A stretch of DNA of 64,000 nt from Rhodamnia argentea (lineage: Eukaryota; Streptophyta; Magnoliopsida; Myrtales; Myrtaceae). The DNA lies in assembly GCF_020921035.1 (NCBI RefSeq), contig NC_063155.1, positions 30,001,294 through 30,065,293 on the forward strand, read 5' to 3'. A model generated the notes under the pieces. It ran no database searches and had not been told where the DNA came from. It saw only the letters and a list, made by a program, of their open reading frames with translations. Within the stretch, counting starts at the first letter, position 1, and every line of letters begins with the position of its first letter. A program made the position numbers and the translations under genes. Shown one piece after another: positions 38,794 through 50,058 of the stretch.

Positions 38794-39031
38794 TAGGGGT
38801 ACTTCACGTTCGATTCGGTTATTGATATCCCGTTCGATTCTACAGTTTCAAGTTTGGTTCTGTTCGGTTTGGTTCCTACTCGAAAATTGGAAACTAAACC
38901 GCACGACACCAGTTTCACACTTTTTGGAATTGGAAACCGGATCGGTAACTTTGGAAATCGAGAACCAGACCGATTTTCGTGGCCGGTTCTGTCCGGTTTC
39001 CTGTTCTAATCGGGATTCACGCTCACCCCTA
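38794..39031. mobile_element. Short hAT-like MITE
   Basis: The left end TAGGGGT (38794) and right end ACCCCTA (39031) are inverted. The reverse complement of the right end continues TAGGGGTGAGCGTGAA. The body is full of GGTTCGGTTTGGTT and CCGGTTC motifs. The 8-bp flanks (acagaatt and acttcaac) do not form a clear target duplication. Confidence 0.5.
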
Positions 39032-39699
39032 ACTTCAACTATTCTTTGAAGGCTTAATTTTTATATTTATGAGAAAAAAAGGGTCATACGTATAATTGTG
39101 GGCATAACAAAATATGAAGATGATAGACCGGCAAAAAAGATTACAATAAATATCATCATCATTAGCATCGTATCCATTATCCACCGACCAATTAGTAGTT
39201 AATGGGAGAAGACTTGGGCTCGGACACGAGACAGCCGCCACTAGTAGATCCTTTTCAGTTCGGTAAGAAAATGCCCAAGTTATGCACTAAGAGATTTGAT
39301 GAAACCCACCATAAACAAAATGGGGCGGTGTTGGCTTGCTTCGACTCATCATAAGAGTGCATAAAATTACGTGCGATTATAAAAAAATTCATAAATTAAC
39401 TATACGGCGGTCAATTCAGTCCTAAATATTTGAAACGAATTTTAAATGAGGATTTAAAATATTCTCATTTTTTCAAATAATGGCATGAAGTGGTCAAATC
39501 CTATCAATTAAGGGCTTTGGCCGGCCGATGAGCATTTGGTCATCACAGAAAAGTAAAAGAAATCTAAGTATGTATTTTTCAATTTTTTGATTTTTTGGCT
39601 TTTCTTTTCTTTTCATTTTCCCTCTTCCCTTCTCTAGTCGGCGATGGTCGACGGAGGTCGCCCGCCTCGGGCGAGGGCCGCCCTCGCCGACATTGGGTG

Positions 39700-40530
39700 A
39701 AAGTTTGCATGAAAAGTTTTGTAAATTGATTTTTGTCAATGTTCGCACCAATTGTTAGGGAAAGTCCACACGAAAAGTTGTTTGAATTAGTACTCGGGCA
39801 TGTTTGTACCAATAGATGTTTGATTGATACTTTGTAAACTTCGCATGAAATTTGCACAAAATTTTTTGTGAATTGATGTTTCAAAATGTTTGCTACAATT
39901 ACTAGAAAAAGTTCGCATGAACAGTTGTTTAAACTAGTACTAAGGCAAGTTTGTCCCAAAAGATATTTGATTGGTTCACACAAAATGCGCCCCGATATTT
40001 TTGTGAATTGATTTTTGGGGATGTTCGCACCAAATGCAAGGGAAATTCACACGAAAATTTGTTTGAATTAGTACTTTAGCAAGTTCGCATCAAAAGATGT
40101 CTGATTGGTATTTTGGAAGGTTCGCACCAAAAGTTTTGTGAATTGGTTTTTTGGAAAGTTAGCACGAAAAATTGTTTGAATTAGTACTCGGGCAAGTTCG
40201 CACCAAAAGATGTTTGATTGGCACTTGGAAAAGTACGCACGAAAATTCTACTAAAATATGTTTTTCATAGAAGAAAAAATAAAAATTAAAAAGAAGAGAA
40301 AATAAAAGGTTATAAAACGTCAGAAAATTTAAAAAATTAAAAACTTGTTTATGACTCGTTTAAGACAGTAAGATAACTGATTTAAAATCCATTAGGTTGT
40401 TTTGTAACCCATTTACGACCTACTTAAACTTGTTCTTGAAAATTAAATAGAATCCATTTATGACCCATATTATTAGATATGGGTTAAAATATCAATTTTA
40501 CACCCATTTTACCATCTCTAGCCAAGAGAA
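39700..40530. repeat. Array 1 of a 135-bp tandem repeat plus A-rich tail
   Basis: About four diverged units with starts near 39718, 39866, 40000 and 40134 (periods about 148, 134 and 134). Each has 'tttgtgaattgatttttgg', then 'tgttcgcacca', 'ttgtttgaattagtact' and 'aaaagatgtttgattgg'. The array is followed by an A-rich segment and an 'aacccatttatgaccc' segment ending at about 40530 in ccatctcta, a hAT-like end. Confidence 0.75.
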
Positions 40531-41059
40531 AGGGCCCGACTGCCGACGACAAGTGCGGAACAAGAGAAGACTAAAAAAGCCTACAAGCATTATCAAGTAT
40601 CAGTTGAGGAGCCCATGCTTTCTGAGAACTCCATAGAAACTAAGGGAGATGACATGAAAATGCATCCGTGGTACGGTGTATTAATTGTCTTCAAGTAAGC
40701 TGCCTCATAATTTTCATCAATGAACCTACCAAAGTTTACAAACCCCCCCCCAAAAAAAAAGACATCACAATTATGGATGAATCAGTAGAAAGTGAAGAGA
40801 GACGAAAAGAGCATTTTCTTTAGAATAGGAAGCAGGGTCTGGAGCAAGTACCCAGAGGGGTCGTCGCCCGAGCTTCCACACGACGGCATAGTCCCGGGCC
40901 ACGGAGTCGACCGGGGGGTTCTTAGCTACTCGACCGATCTTTGAAGAGCTCTCATGGTGGACGCCGCTCGCTCCTTCCCCCAACACTTTGACCCGAATTA
41001 CTAAGAAGCTCTGTTTCTTCTTCTTCTTCTGCTGCCGTGTTATCAGCTTAGAGAGTAGC

Positions 41060-41880
41060 AGCCATCAACTTGGGAATTTTGCACCAAAAGTTTTGGGAAT
41101 TGGGTTTTGGGAAAAGTTCGCATGAAAAGTTATTTGAATTAATACTGGGGCGAGTTCGTATCAAAAGATGTTTAATTGGCACTTGAAAAAGTTTGCACGA
41201 AAATTTTTGTGATTTGATTTTTTGGAATGTTCGCATCAGTTGCTTAGAAAAGTTCGCATGATAAGTTGTTAGAATTAATACTTGGGCAAGTTCGCACCAA
41301 AAGATGTTTGATTGGTACTTGGAAAAAGTTCGCACCAAAAGTTTTGTGAATTTGTTTTTGGGATTGTTCGCACCGACTGCGAGGAATAGTTCACAAGAAA
41401 AGTTATTTGAACTAGTATTCGGGTAAGCTCGCACCATAAGATATTTGAAGTGGTACTTGAAAAAGTTCGCACGAAGTTTGAACAAAAAGTTTTGTGAATT
41501 GAAGGAATATTCACACCAATTACAAGGGAAAGCACGAAGTTTCTTTGGGTCGTCGGCCCTTGTTTGGTGTCGGCGAGGGTTGGCCGACGGCCCTCGCTAT
41601 ATTTCATAGAAGACAAAAGAAAAATAAAATAAAATAAAATAAAAATTGTAAAACATCATGAAATTAAAAAAAATAAAAAAACTTATTGATAACTTATTTA
41701 AGATAATTAAGTAATCTATTTATGACCCATCTAAAATTTATTTAAGACCAATTAAGTTGTTATATAACCCATTTATGACATACTTAAACTTATTTTTAAA
41801 ATCAAATGCAACCCCTTTATGACCCATATTATTAGATACAGGATAAAATACAGGCTTTACATCCATTTTGCCACCTCTAA
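41060..41880. repeat. Array 2 of the 135-bp repeat, direct duplication of array 1
   Basis: Units start near 41089, 41206, 41341 and 41489 and carry the same motifs as array 1. The downstream A-rich segment and the 'acccatttatgac' segment ending in ccacctcta are also duplicated, and similarity continues about 30 bp beyond. The two blocks of about 830 bp lie in the same orientation, about 530 bp apart. A GC-rich module with 'gtcggcgaggg' follows array 2 but precedes array 1. Confidence 0.75.
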
Positions 41881-41998
41881 TCAAGATAAAGGACCTGCCT
41901 GCCGACTCGAAGTTATCACGAGTTTCTTTCTCTTGATATTTGAGAAGTATGGACTCTAGTACTACCTTTTCGAGCGTATCGGTTGGGATCCACGATTA

Positions 41999-42175
41999 GG
42001 AAAAACTGTTCAAAAAATACTAAACTTATTGTACTTTTGCCAATTCACTCGTAAACCTCCTTTTTATTGTGCTAACTGAGTGAATATGTTTAGGATTCAA
42101 TTGGCCAAACTAAAAGATCTAGCAATGAATTAGCAATAGTGAAATAGATTTAAAACTATTTGGACAATTTTTCTT
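41999..42175. mobile_element. Short MITE of the GGAAAATTGTC family
   Basis: The left end ggaaaaactgttcaaaaaat is inverted at the right end (reverse complement gaaaaattgtccaaatagtt). It lies 45 bp left of a larger member of the same family. No target duplication is clear. Confidence 0.5.
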
Positions 42176-42220
42176 GGCTAAGTCTTGAGTCACGACGTCA
42201 TGCACCGGACCAATTGAATA

Positions 42221-43104
42221 GGGAAAATTGTCAAAAAAGTCCCAAACTTATTAAAGTTTTTCCAATTCAGTCATAAATCTTTTGCATTTGGGTCAATTCG
42301 GTCCTAAACCTTTCTTTTGAGCTAATTCAGTTCTAAATATTTTGCATTTGTGCCAATTCGGTCCATTCGGTCAACTTTTGTTGGCTGGCGCTAACGTGGC
42401 ATTGTCGAAACAAATTTTAATATATTTTTGTTTTTTATTTAATTTTTAATTTGGTCTCCTTCTTCAGGCCATGGCTTCCTCACCCCATGGCTAGAGGAGA
42501 GGGCCGGCTTGGCCATTGGCAACCGGGGCCGCTAGGGGTGGCCGGTGCCGGAGCCGTTGGGTGAGCTTTGGCCTTGCCCAAATCTGGCGAGGCCAAACCT
42601 TGCCATCGCCCGGCCATGGCGACCAAGAGCGACAAGCGGGAGCGAGAGAGAGCGTGAGTGGTGGCCAGCTTGGGAACTAGACAAGATTCAACAGATTTGA
42701 AACGGAGGAACGAATTGGCAATGGGGAGCCACGGCCGGGCGACGGCCTAGCCAAATTTGGGCGAGGCCGAGCTCGCCTAGCCGCAATAGCAAAGGCCTCG
42801 CCCGGATCCGGGGAGGCCGAGCCTCGCCTAGCGGTGCTGGCGTTGGTGCCAATGGCCCGCCGGTCCTCTGCTCCAGCCATGGCTTGAGGAAGCCATGGCC
42901 AAAGGAAGAAGAATGAAAAATAATAATAATAAAAGAGAAAAAACAAACAAAAAATTGTAAAAAATATTAAATATTATTAAAAAAATTCCGGCAAAGTCAT
43001 GTCATCGCTGGCCCGTCAAAATTGGCCGGATAGACTGAATTGATACAAATACAAAAGGTTTAGGAAAAGTACAATAGGTTTAGGATTTTTTTGACAATTT
43101 TCCC
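42221..43104. mobile_element. Mutator-like fold-back element (GGGAAAATTGTC ends)
   Basis: The terminal GGGAAAATTGTCAAAAAA is inverted exactly for 18 bp at the right end, and the inversion continues, with decay, as 'cctaaac...tt.gtattt...caattcggtcc'. The flanks are aattgaata (42212-42220) and acttgaata (43105-43113), an 8/9 match as expected for a 9-bp target duplication. The core (42460-42900) is GC-rich and itself partly palindromic, with ggccatggcttcctca near 42476 and the inverse near 42885. No transposase is visible, so it is non-autonomous. Confidence 0.75.
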
Positions 43105-43829
43105 ACTTGAATAGCAACAAACGTACTAGGATTGTATCGAGACTCAGAGTCCCACAGAAAAATTCATCCAAGTCTAAACTGATTCACGCGCGGAAATTGA
43201 TTTGGTACCGTTAAGACTAGTCTTTATGTTGCCTAACAACTGCCCTATAAATCGAACTCTTGCCGAGTAAACGGAATACGATCGCCCTCGGTGCAGCCCT
43301 TACCATAAATTCTAAGTCCCTTTTTGAGGCCATACGAATTTCCCGAAGCGGCGATTCATGTGGGGGGACGACCGTGCAAAGAACGAGAACCCCACTTCAC
43401 TGTGCCGAACGAGAGTCTTGTGCAAACTTTGAGCTCACCCCTCACGGAGGGCCGTAGCTTGTCATGTGACTGCATGAGTGAGAGTCAATTGCGCTGTGCC
43501 GAAGAAGGAACAGGGGATGGCGGAAAAAGCGTGAAGGTGACCGATCTGGTTTTAATATTTAGTCGAGGAATGAGCATTGATTTCAGCTTCTTCTTCTTCT
43601 TCTTCTTTCCCCCCTTCTTTCCATTCGCTTCTGTTGCCACCTTTGCATATAATAATTTTGCGGGCGGGTGTAATGTGGGAAGTAGCCACACCCCCAGGGC
43701 CCCACCATTATAATTACACCCACCAGTGGTTCATTGCTATGGCTATGTGCAGGCGTATGTACCCTTGCTGAACTCCCAAGCTAAGAAAAGAAATGAAATC
43801 CACATGATGTGCCATCACTCCTCACTTTT

Positions 43830-44348
43830 GGAAAAATTATATAAAAAAAAAAAGGCCTTAAACCCGTTGGAATTGGCACAATTCAGTTTTCAACCTTTTG
43901 TATTTGTACCGATCTAATCAATCTAGCTAACTTTGAGTGACGGACGCCATCGTGACAAGTTTTAACAATATTCTAATCTTTTTCAAAAATGATTTATTTT
44001 ATTTTATTTTATTTTTATTTATTTTCTTTTCTTCTTTTCCTCTTCTCCTTATTCCTCCAGCCGATCGCCGGCACTAGCTAGGGCGACCTTGTCGGTCACT
44101 AATCCGGGGATTGACTGACAGAATAAGGAGAAGAAGAAAAAAGGAAAAAAAAAGAAAAAAATCAACAAAAAAATTGAATAAATATATGAATATAATTAAG
44201 AATTGCCACGTTAGCATTGACTCGTAAAAGTTTGCCAAATGGATTGAATTAACACAAATATAAAAAATTTAGAACTGAAATTTTAAAGAAAATTTAGAAT
44301 TGAATTGTCACAATTGCAGCAGATAAAAAACTTTTTTTGGTAATTTGC
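43830..44348. mobile_element. Decayed member of the GGAAAATTGTC family
   Basis: The left end ggaaaaattatataaaaaaa is followed by 'gaattggcacaattcagttt'. At the right the inverted 'gaattaacacaaatataaaa' and a degraded end tttttttggtaatttgc are seen. The interior has a CT-rich and a GA-rich arm around 'gccggcactagctagggcga'. Confidence 0.5.
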
Positions 44349-44936
44349 TGCTATCAGTTTCTATCACGCTATAAAGCAGAGCCAACGTCGACCCCTTATG
44401 ATTCGAATCTTGCTTCCTCTCATCATTACCACCAACAAGAAAAGGATGACTCGGAGTGAGAAAAGACAATTTGTTCAAGAGTCAAAATAACTCGTTCTCA
44501 CGTCTGCACTTAGATGTGCATTACAAGGCACTCAAAAGTGGAGATTACATGTGACGGGACCACTTGAGCCCTGAATGCTGCAGGCGCTGATGCACCATGA
44601 ATAAGGTCACGAGGAGGAGGGAGCCTCAGTGTCCAAGATGCCCTCCATACTTGGGGTATTGCTCTTGCAAAAAATTAAGCGCTTGAGATCCATGAGAAAT
44701 ATAACAAATGATCTTAACCGAGGAGTTCTGGAAATAAATGAGAGGAGATAATCTCCTTTCTCAGACTTAGAAGTTGGAAGAAGGCATCTTAGGGAGAACT
44801 TGCTTTCTTACCCTTTATGCATGAACACCTTCCCATCATTGTGTTCCCTCCTCTCTAATCATAACCGCCCTCTAATTATACCTCATCAATAATTCAACTC
44901 CAAGCAACAACCCCCTTCATGACTCCTATAAAAACC

Positions 44937-44944
44937 AGCCCAAA
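44937..44944 (+). promoter_or_regulatory. TATA box of the small membrane protein gene
   Basis: TATAAAAA stands 64 bp upstream of the next ATG-initiated gene. The start of transcription would fall near 44970, leaving a leader of about 40 bp. Confidence 0.65.
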
Positions 44945-45007
44945 GCATCCTCACCTTTTCAAACCCAGAGAACTAGACCAAGCTTTACTCCCAAGATACC
45001 AAGAAAC

Positions 45008-45439
45008 ATGACACCCATGTCCTCCTTCTTGCTCATCCTGTTGACTCCCGCTTTTCTGTGCCTGGCTAGAGCACAAGACAGAGCCCCCCATGGCCTAGCG
45101 TTTGAAAACCCCGTGGCCTTCTCACCTTCGGCATATGATTTCTTCCACCCAAACACGCAGCAGACCACTGTAAAGAACCCATGTGCCAAATCCAGTTGCT
45201 CCCCATTGCCTGAAGCGGCTCAAGTGGCTGAGGCGGCTAAAGCACAGGAAGGCGAACTCTCTGCGTCCCGTGACAGTAAAAGCAGGATGGGAGCTGGTAG
45301 CGTGGTCGGCATTGTGTTCGGTCTTGCATTTGCTGTGCTCTTGGCAATGGGCATATATTATATAGTGGTCACTCGCCAAGCTAATGCAAGCAAAGCCAAA
45401 GCCATTCAACCAGACGCTGGATGCGCACAGTCAGTATAG
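45008..45439 (+). CDS. Small secreted or type I single-pass membrane protein, unknown function
   Basis: A 143-aa intronless reading frame. Residues 1-22 are a classical signal peptide (MTPMSSFLLILLTPAFLCLA, then RAQ). Residues 24-52 have a distinctive DRAPHGLAFENPVAFSPSAY segment followed by DFFHPNT, which I recall from conserved plant proteins annotated only as 'transmembrane protein'. Two cysteines (59, 64) sit in an exposed part. An Ala/Glu-rich stretch follows, and 97-121 is a single membrane span. The short C-terminal tail (about 22 aa) is basic at first. The predicted topology is N-terminus outside and tail in the cytosol. A good TATA box and short leader support a real gene. A second ATG four codons in would also keep the signal peptide. 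The function is unknown. Confidence 0.75.
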   Translation: MTPMSSFLLILLTPAFLCLARAQDRAPHGLAFENPVAFSPSAYDFFHPNTQQTTVKNPCAKSSCSPLPEAAQVAEAAKAQEGELSASRDSKSRMGAGSVVGIVFGLAFAVLLAMGIYYIVVTRQANASKAKAIQPDAGCAQSV

Positions 45440-47003
45440 GGTGTTCCATCATGCTGGCTTGCCGAGAAGCCTCTCCCTATCCCCTTATCTCTGTCCTTAC
45501 TACTTCTATTGTTCCCTTTCTCCATAGGATTTATTGTCAGGGAATTTTTCTAGCTGATGTATGTATTTCTAAATCTAGCTAATACCTTTAGAATTAGTGA
45601 AAATGTTGCCTCCAATGTCAATGACTCTACCCTTTGATGCACTGTCCTGGCGCAGTGTACTGCATGAAAACTAAGATAATGGCCAAATACAAGGACATGC
45701 CTAAAAAAAGGTCCCTGAGGAATAATACGAGATGATAGGGCAGTCCAGAGAAATATAACCGCAATGGCATATCTGAAAATGTAAATGCAGATGCAAATTT
45801 ATCAGACATGTAGACCACAGATTGACAAGATAATGTTAGGACACGTGGAGGTATGTAATTACACTAATGCAATCAGAAAACAAGGAACACAATGGATAAG
45901 AGTTCACTATCGGTATAAACATTTTAACTCATACTATCACAAGTACTTGCCAACATGCAATCAATGTCCCACAAGAATTTACATACCAATTTACAAGAAC
46001 ATCCAACTTTCAAACAAATAAAGTCTCTTCACATGCTCACAAACTTTGGCGGAAAAGACAGTTCTAGCGACACCTCAAGGAAAGAATTCATACCAATCAC
46101 ACCAACGAGAACAGACAAGTCGCCTTTAGATGGTAACATTATCTATATCAGCATATTCCTCGCTCTTGTCCAGCCAAAACAAAATTAATGTTGATATATT
46201 TCTAATGGAGTCCTGTTAAAAAGTGACCCAGGGGCACTAGTTAAGACTGCTAGAACTGGTAAAAAATGCTTATCAACAGATTTTGAAAATGGGAAAGAAT
46301 ATATTAAAAAAATGGCATGCTTTACATAGAAATAAGAGCACAATTAATGACCATTAACAAGTGCCTTGAGCACTATTAACATTTTCTTCATGACATGAGT
46401 CACGATCTAATGCCCTCCTCAAAACATCTTGAAGAAGGAAAACTAGTTTTGCAACTAAACCTCACCCAACATATGCAGGAAAGCTAAACCTCACCCGATA
46501 CATGCAGGAAAGTAATGTTAACATCCCCACACTCATCGAGGTTAATTCATCTATCGACTCCATTCCACACTCTTCTCTTGGATTTCAAAGTCTTGCCTCA
46601 GAGAAAAGTGGGTGAAAGCTCGATCTACTCTTAACCAAGCTCTAGATCATCTATCCATAAGTCCAGTAAGAATCACTAGTCTTAGATGTCCCTGTTCGAG
46701 TGTGATGGATCTTCGCCGTTCTATTGCTCTATTTAAATTAATAGCAACATCAAAATATATTAATGAGCCAATGCAGTGAATTGAAATGGAAGGTCCAAAA
46801 GGGAAAAGAAAAAACAACAGAATTGAATTGATGTTGGCACAGGCAAAACTATAACCAGGGCTCATATCTGACGGGCCTAGCTGAAGAAGCTGGTCAACTG
46901 AAGAGGAAATGGAGAAATACAAATACAAGAAGGACATTACAGAAGTTATTTAGACAAAAAAAATTATGAAGTTCCATGTATTGGGAAAACAACTCAGATT
47001 TTT
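45440..47003. other. Intergenic region between convergent genes
   Basis: Probably the 3' UTR of the plus-strand gene for the first 150-200 bp, then AT-rich sequence with no recognised gene. A 29-bp unit (ctaaacctcaccc...gcaggaaag) is tandemly duplicated at 46455-46483 and 46484-46512. Confidence 0.45.
46455..46512. repeat. Tandem duplication, 29 bp x 2
   Basis: Two adjacent 29-bp units beginning ctaaacctcaccc and ending atgcaggaaag, differing at only a few bases. Confidence 0.8.
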
Positions 47004-48526
47004 CTACCACCCACGAGAGCTAAGATACTCAATAGCCGGTCCCAACATCCTATCCACTGACTGGTTCCACAGGTGTGCGAATTCTGTGCGAAATTCTTTG
47101 CCAAATATAGGCTCTCTTTTCTGCAGAAGGTTGAAGCAATGAGATTTTAAATACTGCAGCATGGAATGCCAAAAAGATATGCAAATAACTGCATCCATTA
47201 AGTCCACAGATCAGAAATTAAAGCAAATGGAACTGAAGTAACCAAAGTAGACTGGTGCTCGGCAATGAGCAAATTTACATAACGACAGAAGCAAAGTCAC
47301 TAACAAATTGAACAGCCTCAATTAATACAAGTGAAACCTCACATCCTTCACAGTGTTCATAAACTGCTAGATTCACTGATTTCTTATGCATCTTGAGATG
47401 CAAGCAAGAACACCCTGGATGGATCTGGCCTGGTAAAGTAATCTTACTGTCTTACTCTTACCTAAGAACGACAGGCATTCAAAGCCATTTCAAGGCAGCA
47501 CCACATAACTTAGTGGTAACCCGGTTGATTAAGTACGAGAGGACAAGGCAAAATGCTTAATCATATTCAAATTAACTGTTGGACTACTATTGAAAAGAAG
47601 TGGAAAAAGAATTTCACGTGATCATGAGAAAGATAAAGTCCTATTTCCCCTCAATCCGATAAACTATCACCACTTGGGAAAAAGAAAACAATTCAAACAA
47701 GTTTTTGGCATGTGTCTGCGCGTGTCGTTTTTTTCATGAACCAACAAAGTGCTCTGCCTCAGGTAATCAACATATCCCGCAGGTTTAGCCAATGGCTCCA
47801 CGTTCCATTGGTTATTAGTGGACAGCCATAATAGATGCACAGACCAAACCTCAATCTCATCATCTCCAGATTCCATTTTCAGAGCAACAACTTCTACCGG
47901 TTACTCAAGAGACGAAATGTCCAAACTTCTGAATGCAATCGAATGGAACAAAACCCTGTAAAGCATTTAGATCAAAACATGCTCTTCCTGGTAATTCACA
48001 TCGTACTCTTTCAATCTTCCGACCTCGAAAAAGTATGTTCCTTCAATTTGGGATTACTGAGAGCTATTCCATTTCTTCCACTAGTCCCAAACGTACATTC
48101 TCCATTTTACAATAATTGAAAAGGAAATCGCGAGCTATTTAGCTCACTGAAGACAAGCCTTCCATTCAATAACCCCAAACGAAGGAGCCCAGTCTAGGGT
48201 TGTGGACCGGGACAACCAATGCGAGTCAACAAGAGCAAGCTAGTCGAACACCAAATTTCACCTGAGTGCGAGCGGCGAGGCGAGACCGATCATCGGAAAT
48301 GGACCGGTATATCCTCTTCCGTTCCTCGAGCACAATCACTCCGGCGAGCATGCCTCCCAGAGCAGCCCCAAGCAGGCGCTCCTGCAAAATCCGATCCGAG
48401 CAGAATCAATCAATCAACCATCCACGGAAGCTCAAATCTCACCGACGGATTTTGACAACCCGAAAAAGAAAGAGAAAATCTCGATGAAGATTCAGTGGAC
48501 GGTACCCGAGCTAGAATGCTAATCAT
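47004..48526 (-). CDS. 85-aa single-span membrane protein, possibly mitochondrial (MIC13/MIC12-like by pattern)
   Basis: Three exons on the minus strand: 48526-48506 (seven codons), 48381-48262 and 47120-47004. Splice sites are CGG|GTACCG, TTGCAG|GAG, ACTCAG|GTGAAA and CTGCAG|AAA, all in phase. The protein begins MISILARERLLGAALGGMLA, has a Gly-rich membrane segment (9-26), a basic patch ERKRIYRSISDDRSRLAART and a C-terminal WNQSVDRMLGPAIEYLSSRGW. A membrane segment near the N-terminus followed by a WN...GW tail recalls small MICOS subunits (MIC13/Aim5), but this is a weak pattern match. TGGGCC/TGGGCT site II motifs in the promoter are frequent in genes for mitochondrial proteins. The clean splicing argues for a real gene; its tiny exons would be easy to miss. 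Confidence 0.72.
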
Positions 48527-48740
48527 GCTGGTTTCGCTCGCTCGCTCGCTCGCTTCGGTTCAGGATTCGCAGAATTCCGGAGCGGAGGACGACGAAGATG
48601 CAGAGGGAGACTTAGGACGATGGGAGGTTCGCGGTCGGGCCTGAATTGCGAAATTCGTCCGCCTCGTCCGCCATTTGAGGCCCAAAACTTTTTTATAGTA
48701 AGCCCGTTCATGTACGAACCTTGCGGCTCATGGGCTGTGA
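48527..48740 (-). promoter_or_regulatory. Promoter and leader of the 85-aa membrane protein gene
   Basis: A TATAAAA on the minus strand (48697-48691) lies about 165 bp upstream of the ATG. TGGGCC (minus, 48684-48679) and TGGGCT (plus, 48731-48736) are site II-type motifs. The leader contains a (TCGC)n microsatellite at 48535-48553. Confidence 0.5.
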
Positions 48741-48774
48741 TTTTCCTTTCGTGGATTTCCTAATAAAAAAAAAT

Positions 48775-49057
48775 AGGTTTAATATAACGAAAAATCTCAA
48801 ACCAATACATCTATGATAAATTTATCTCAAGTTAATTTTTTACAACAAACACCTTAGACTGTTACATTTGTTATAAATTTACCTTCCAATAGTTTCTATT
48901 AAATTTTATTATTAAATTGCTGAGTTTGATTTGACGCGACAGTTTGGAGTTTTTACCCTCCGTTTGTTATAGATGTACTAGTTTGAGGTTATCAATGTAG
49001 ACGGAGAATAATTTGTCACAAATGTACAAGTTTGGAATTTTTCGTGGTATAAAACCT
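48775..49057. mobile_element. MITE of the GGGTTAATATC family
   Basis: The left end aggtttaatataacgaaaaa is inverted at the right end (tttttcgtggtataaaacct). The inner 'ctatgataaatttatctcaa' and 'tttgtcacaaatgtacaagt' arms correspond to those of the element at 59658. The target duplication cannot be told apart because both flanks are A-rich. Confidence 0.65.
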
Positions 49058-50058
49058 AAAAATACCATTTAATTGTAATAATTTTGCATATGACTCTCGT
49101 GCAATGAAATTAAGCAAATAAATTCTCAACATCTCGTCCTCGGTGGCCACAATGACAAAAAATAATAATAATAATTTATTTTTTAAAATTGTTCACGTCA
49201 GCATTAGCTATACCACGGTGGACTCCCGGCATCTATGTTAGTGATTGCCGGCCAATTTTGATCGGATAGGCTAAATTGGTCAAATTGACATGTTTTAGAT
49301 TGAATTGATATTTGTTCAATGTGTTAGTATTTTTTTGGTAATTTTTCGGACAAACATGAGAGAAGGGCGATAAAAAATAAGAAACGCCTCGTGTAAAATC
49401 TAATAAAACAACAATTTTATTGAAGAAAATTTTATACCTTTCGCGACTGTGCATACTTCAAAAACGAATATATTTTACAAATGTTAGCGTTCATTTTTTT
49501 TCGTACGAAATATTTAGTGCACGAAATTTTTTTTTTTTTTTTGGGTCTGTCTTAACTTTAACTCTCATCAAAGAGATTGTTGATATCTAAAGTTTGGCTA
49601 TCCTTTTTAGTCATTAATTAGGGACTAACGTTAGTTCCTAAGAAAAATAATTAAATCATTTTCATACATTTAATTTCAGCATGCGCTGCATTTGTACTTA
49701 TCAGTTGAGGGGGCTTCGTCAAAAAGGGTGAGAGGGTGAGAAAGAGAGAGTACGACACCGTAGAGAAGTCAGAGGTCTTTGACTGGTGATCGGACAGCAA
49801 AACAGTAGAGAGAGTGCAAAGGGGTGTCGGACTCTCGCTCTGAAAAATCAGAAACTCACGTTAGAAATTAGGGAGCAAAAATTGTGATCGAGAACTTTTC
49901 TCGGATCGCTCTCCATTACCATTCTCGACGGTCTTTCGCTGCACACACGAGAAGTTTATCGTGTTTGGCCGAATCTTGATCCATTGTGGCTCCTTGCATC
50001 TGACGTGTGGATGCTCAAAAAGTTGAAAGGAGGATTTAGTCAAACATCCACAAATGTC

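Larger units (their letters stand above)
29151..44930. other. Long intergenic region dominated by repeats
   Basis: Almost 16 kb without a recognisable gene. It contains a diverged roughly 90-bp tandem duplication (29405-29578), a CACGTG cluster (32456-32937), hAT-like terminal sequences (about 33310-33930 and 38794-39031), fold-back elements (35110-35545, 36090-36955, 41999-42175, 42221-43104, 43830-44348) and two arrays of a 135-bp repeat (39700-41560). Simple repeats include (TA)n at 34276-34293 and an AGAAC-type pentamer run at 37377-37407. Short reading frames here are not convincing genes. Confidence 0.5.
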
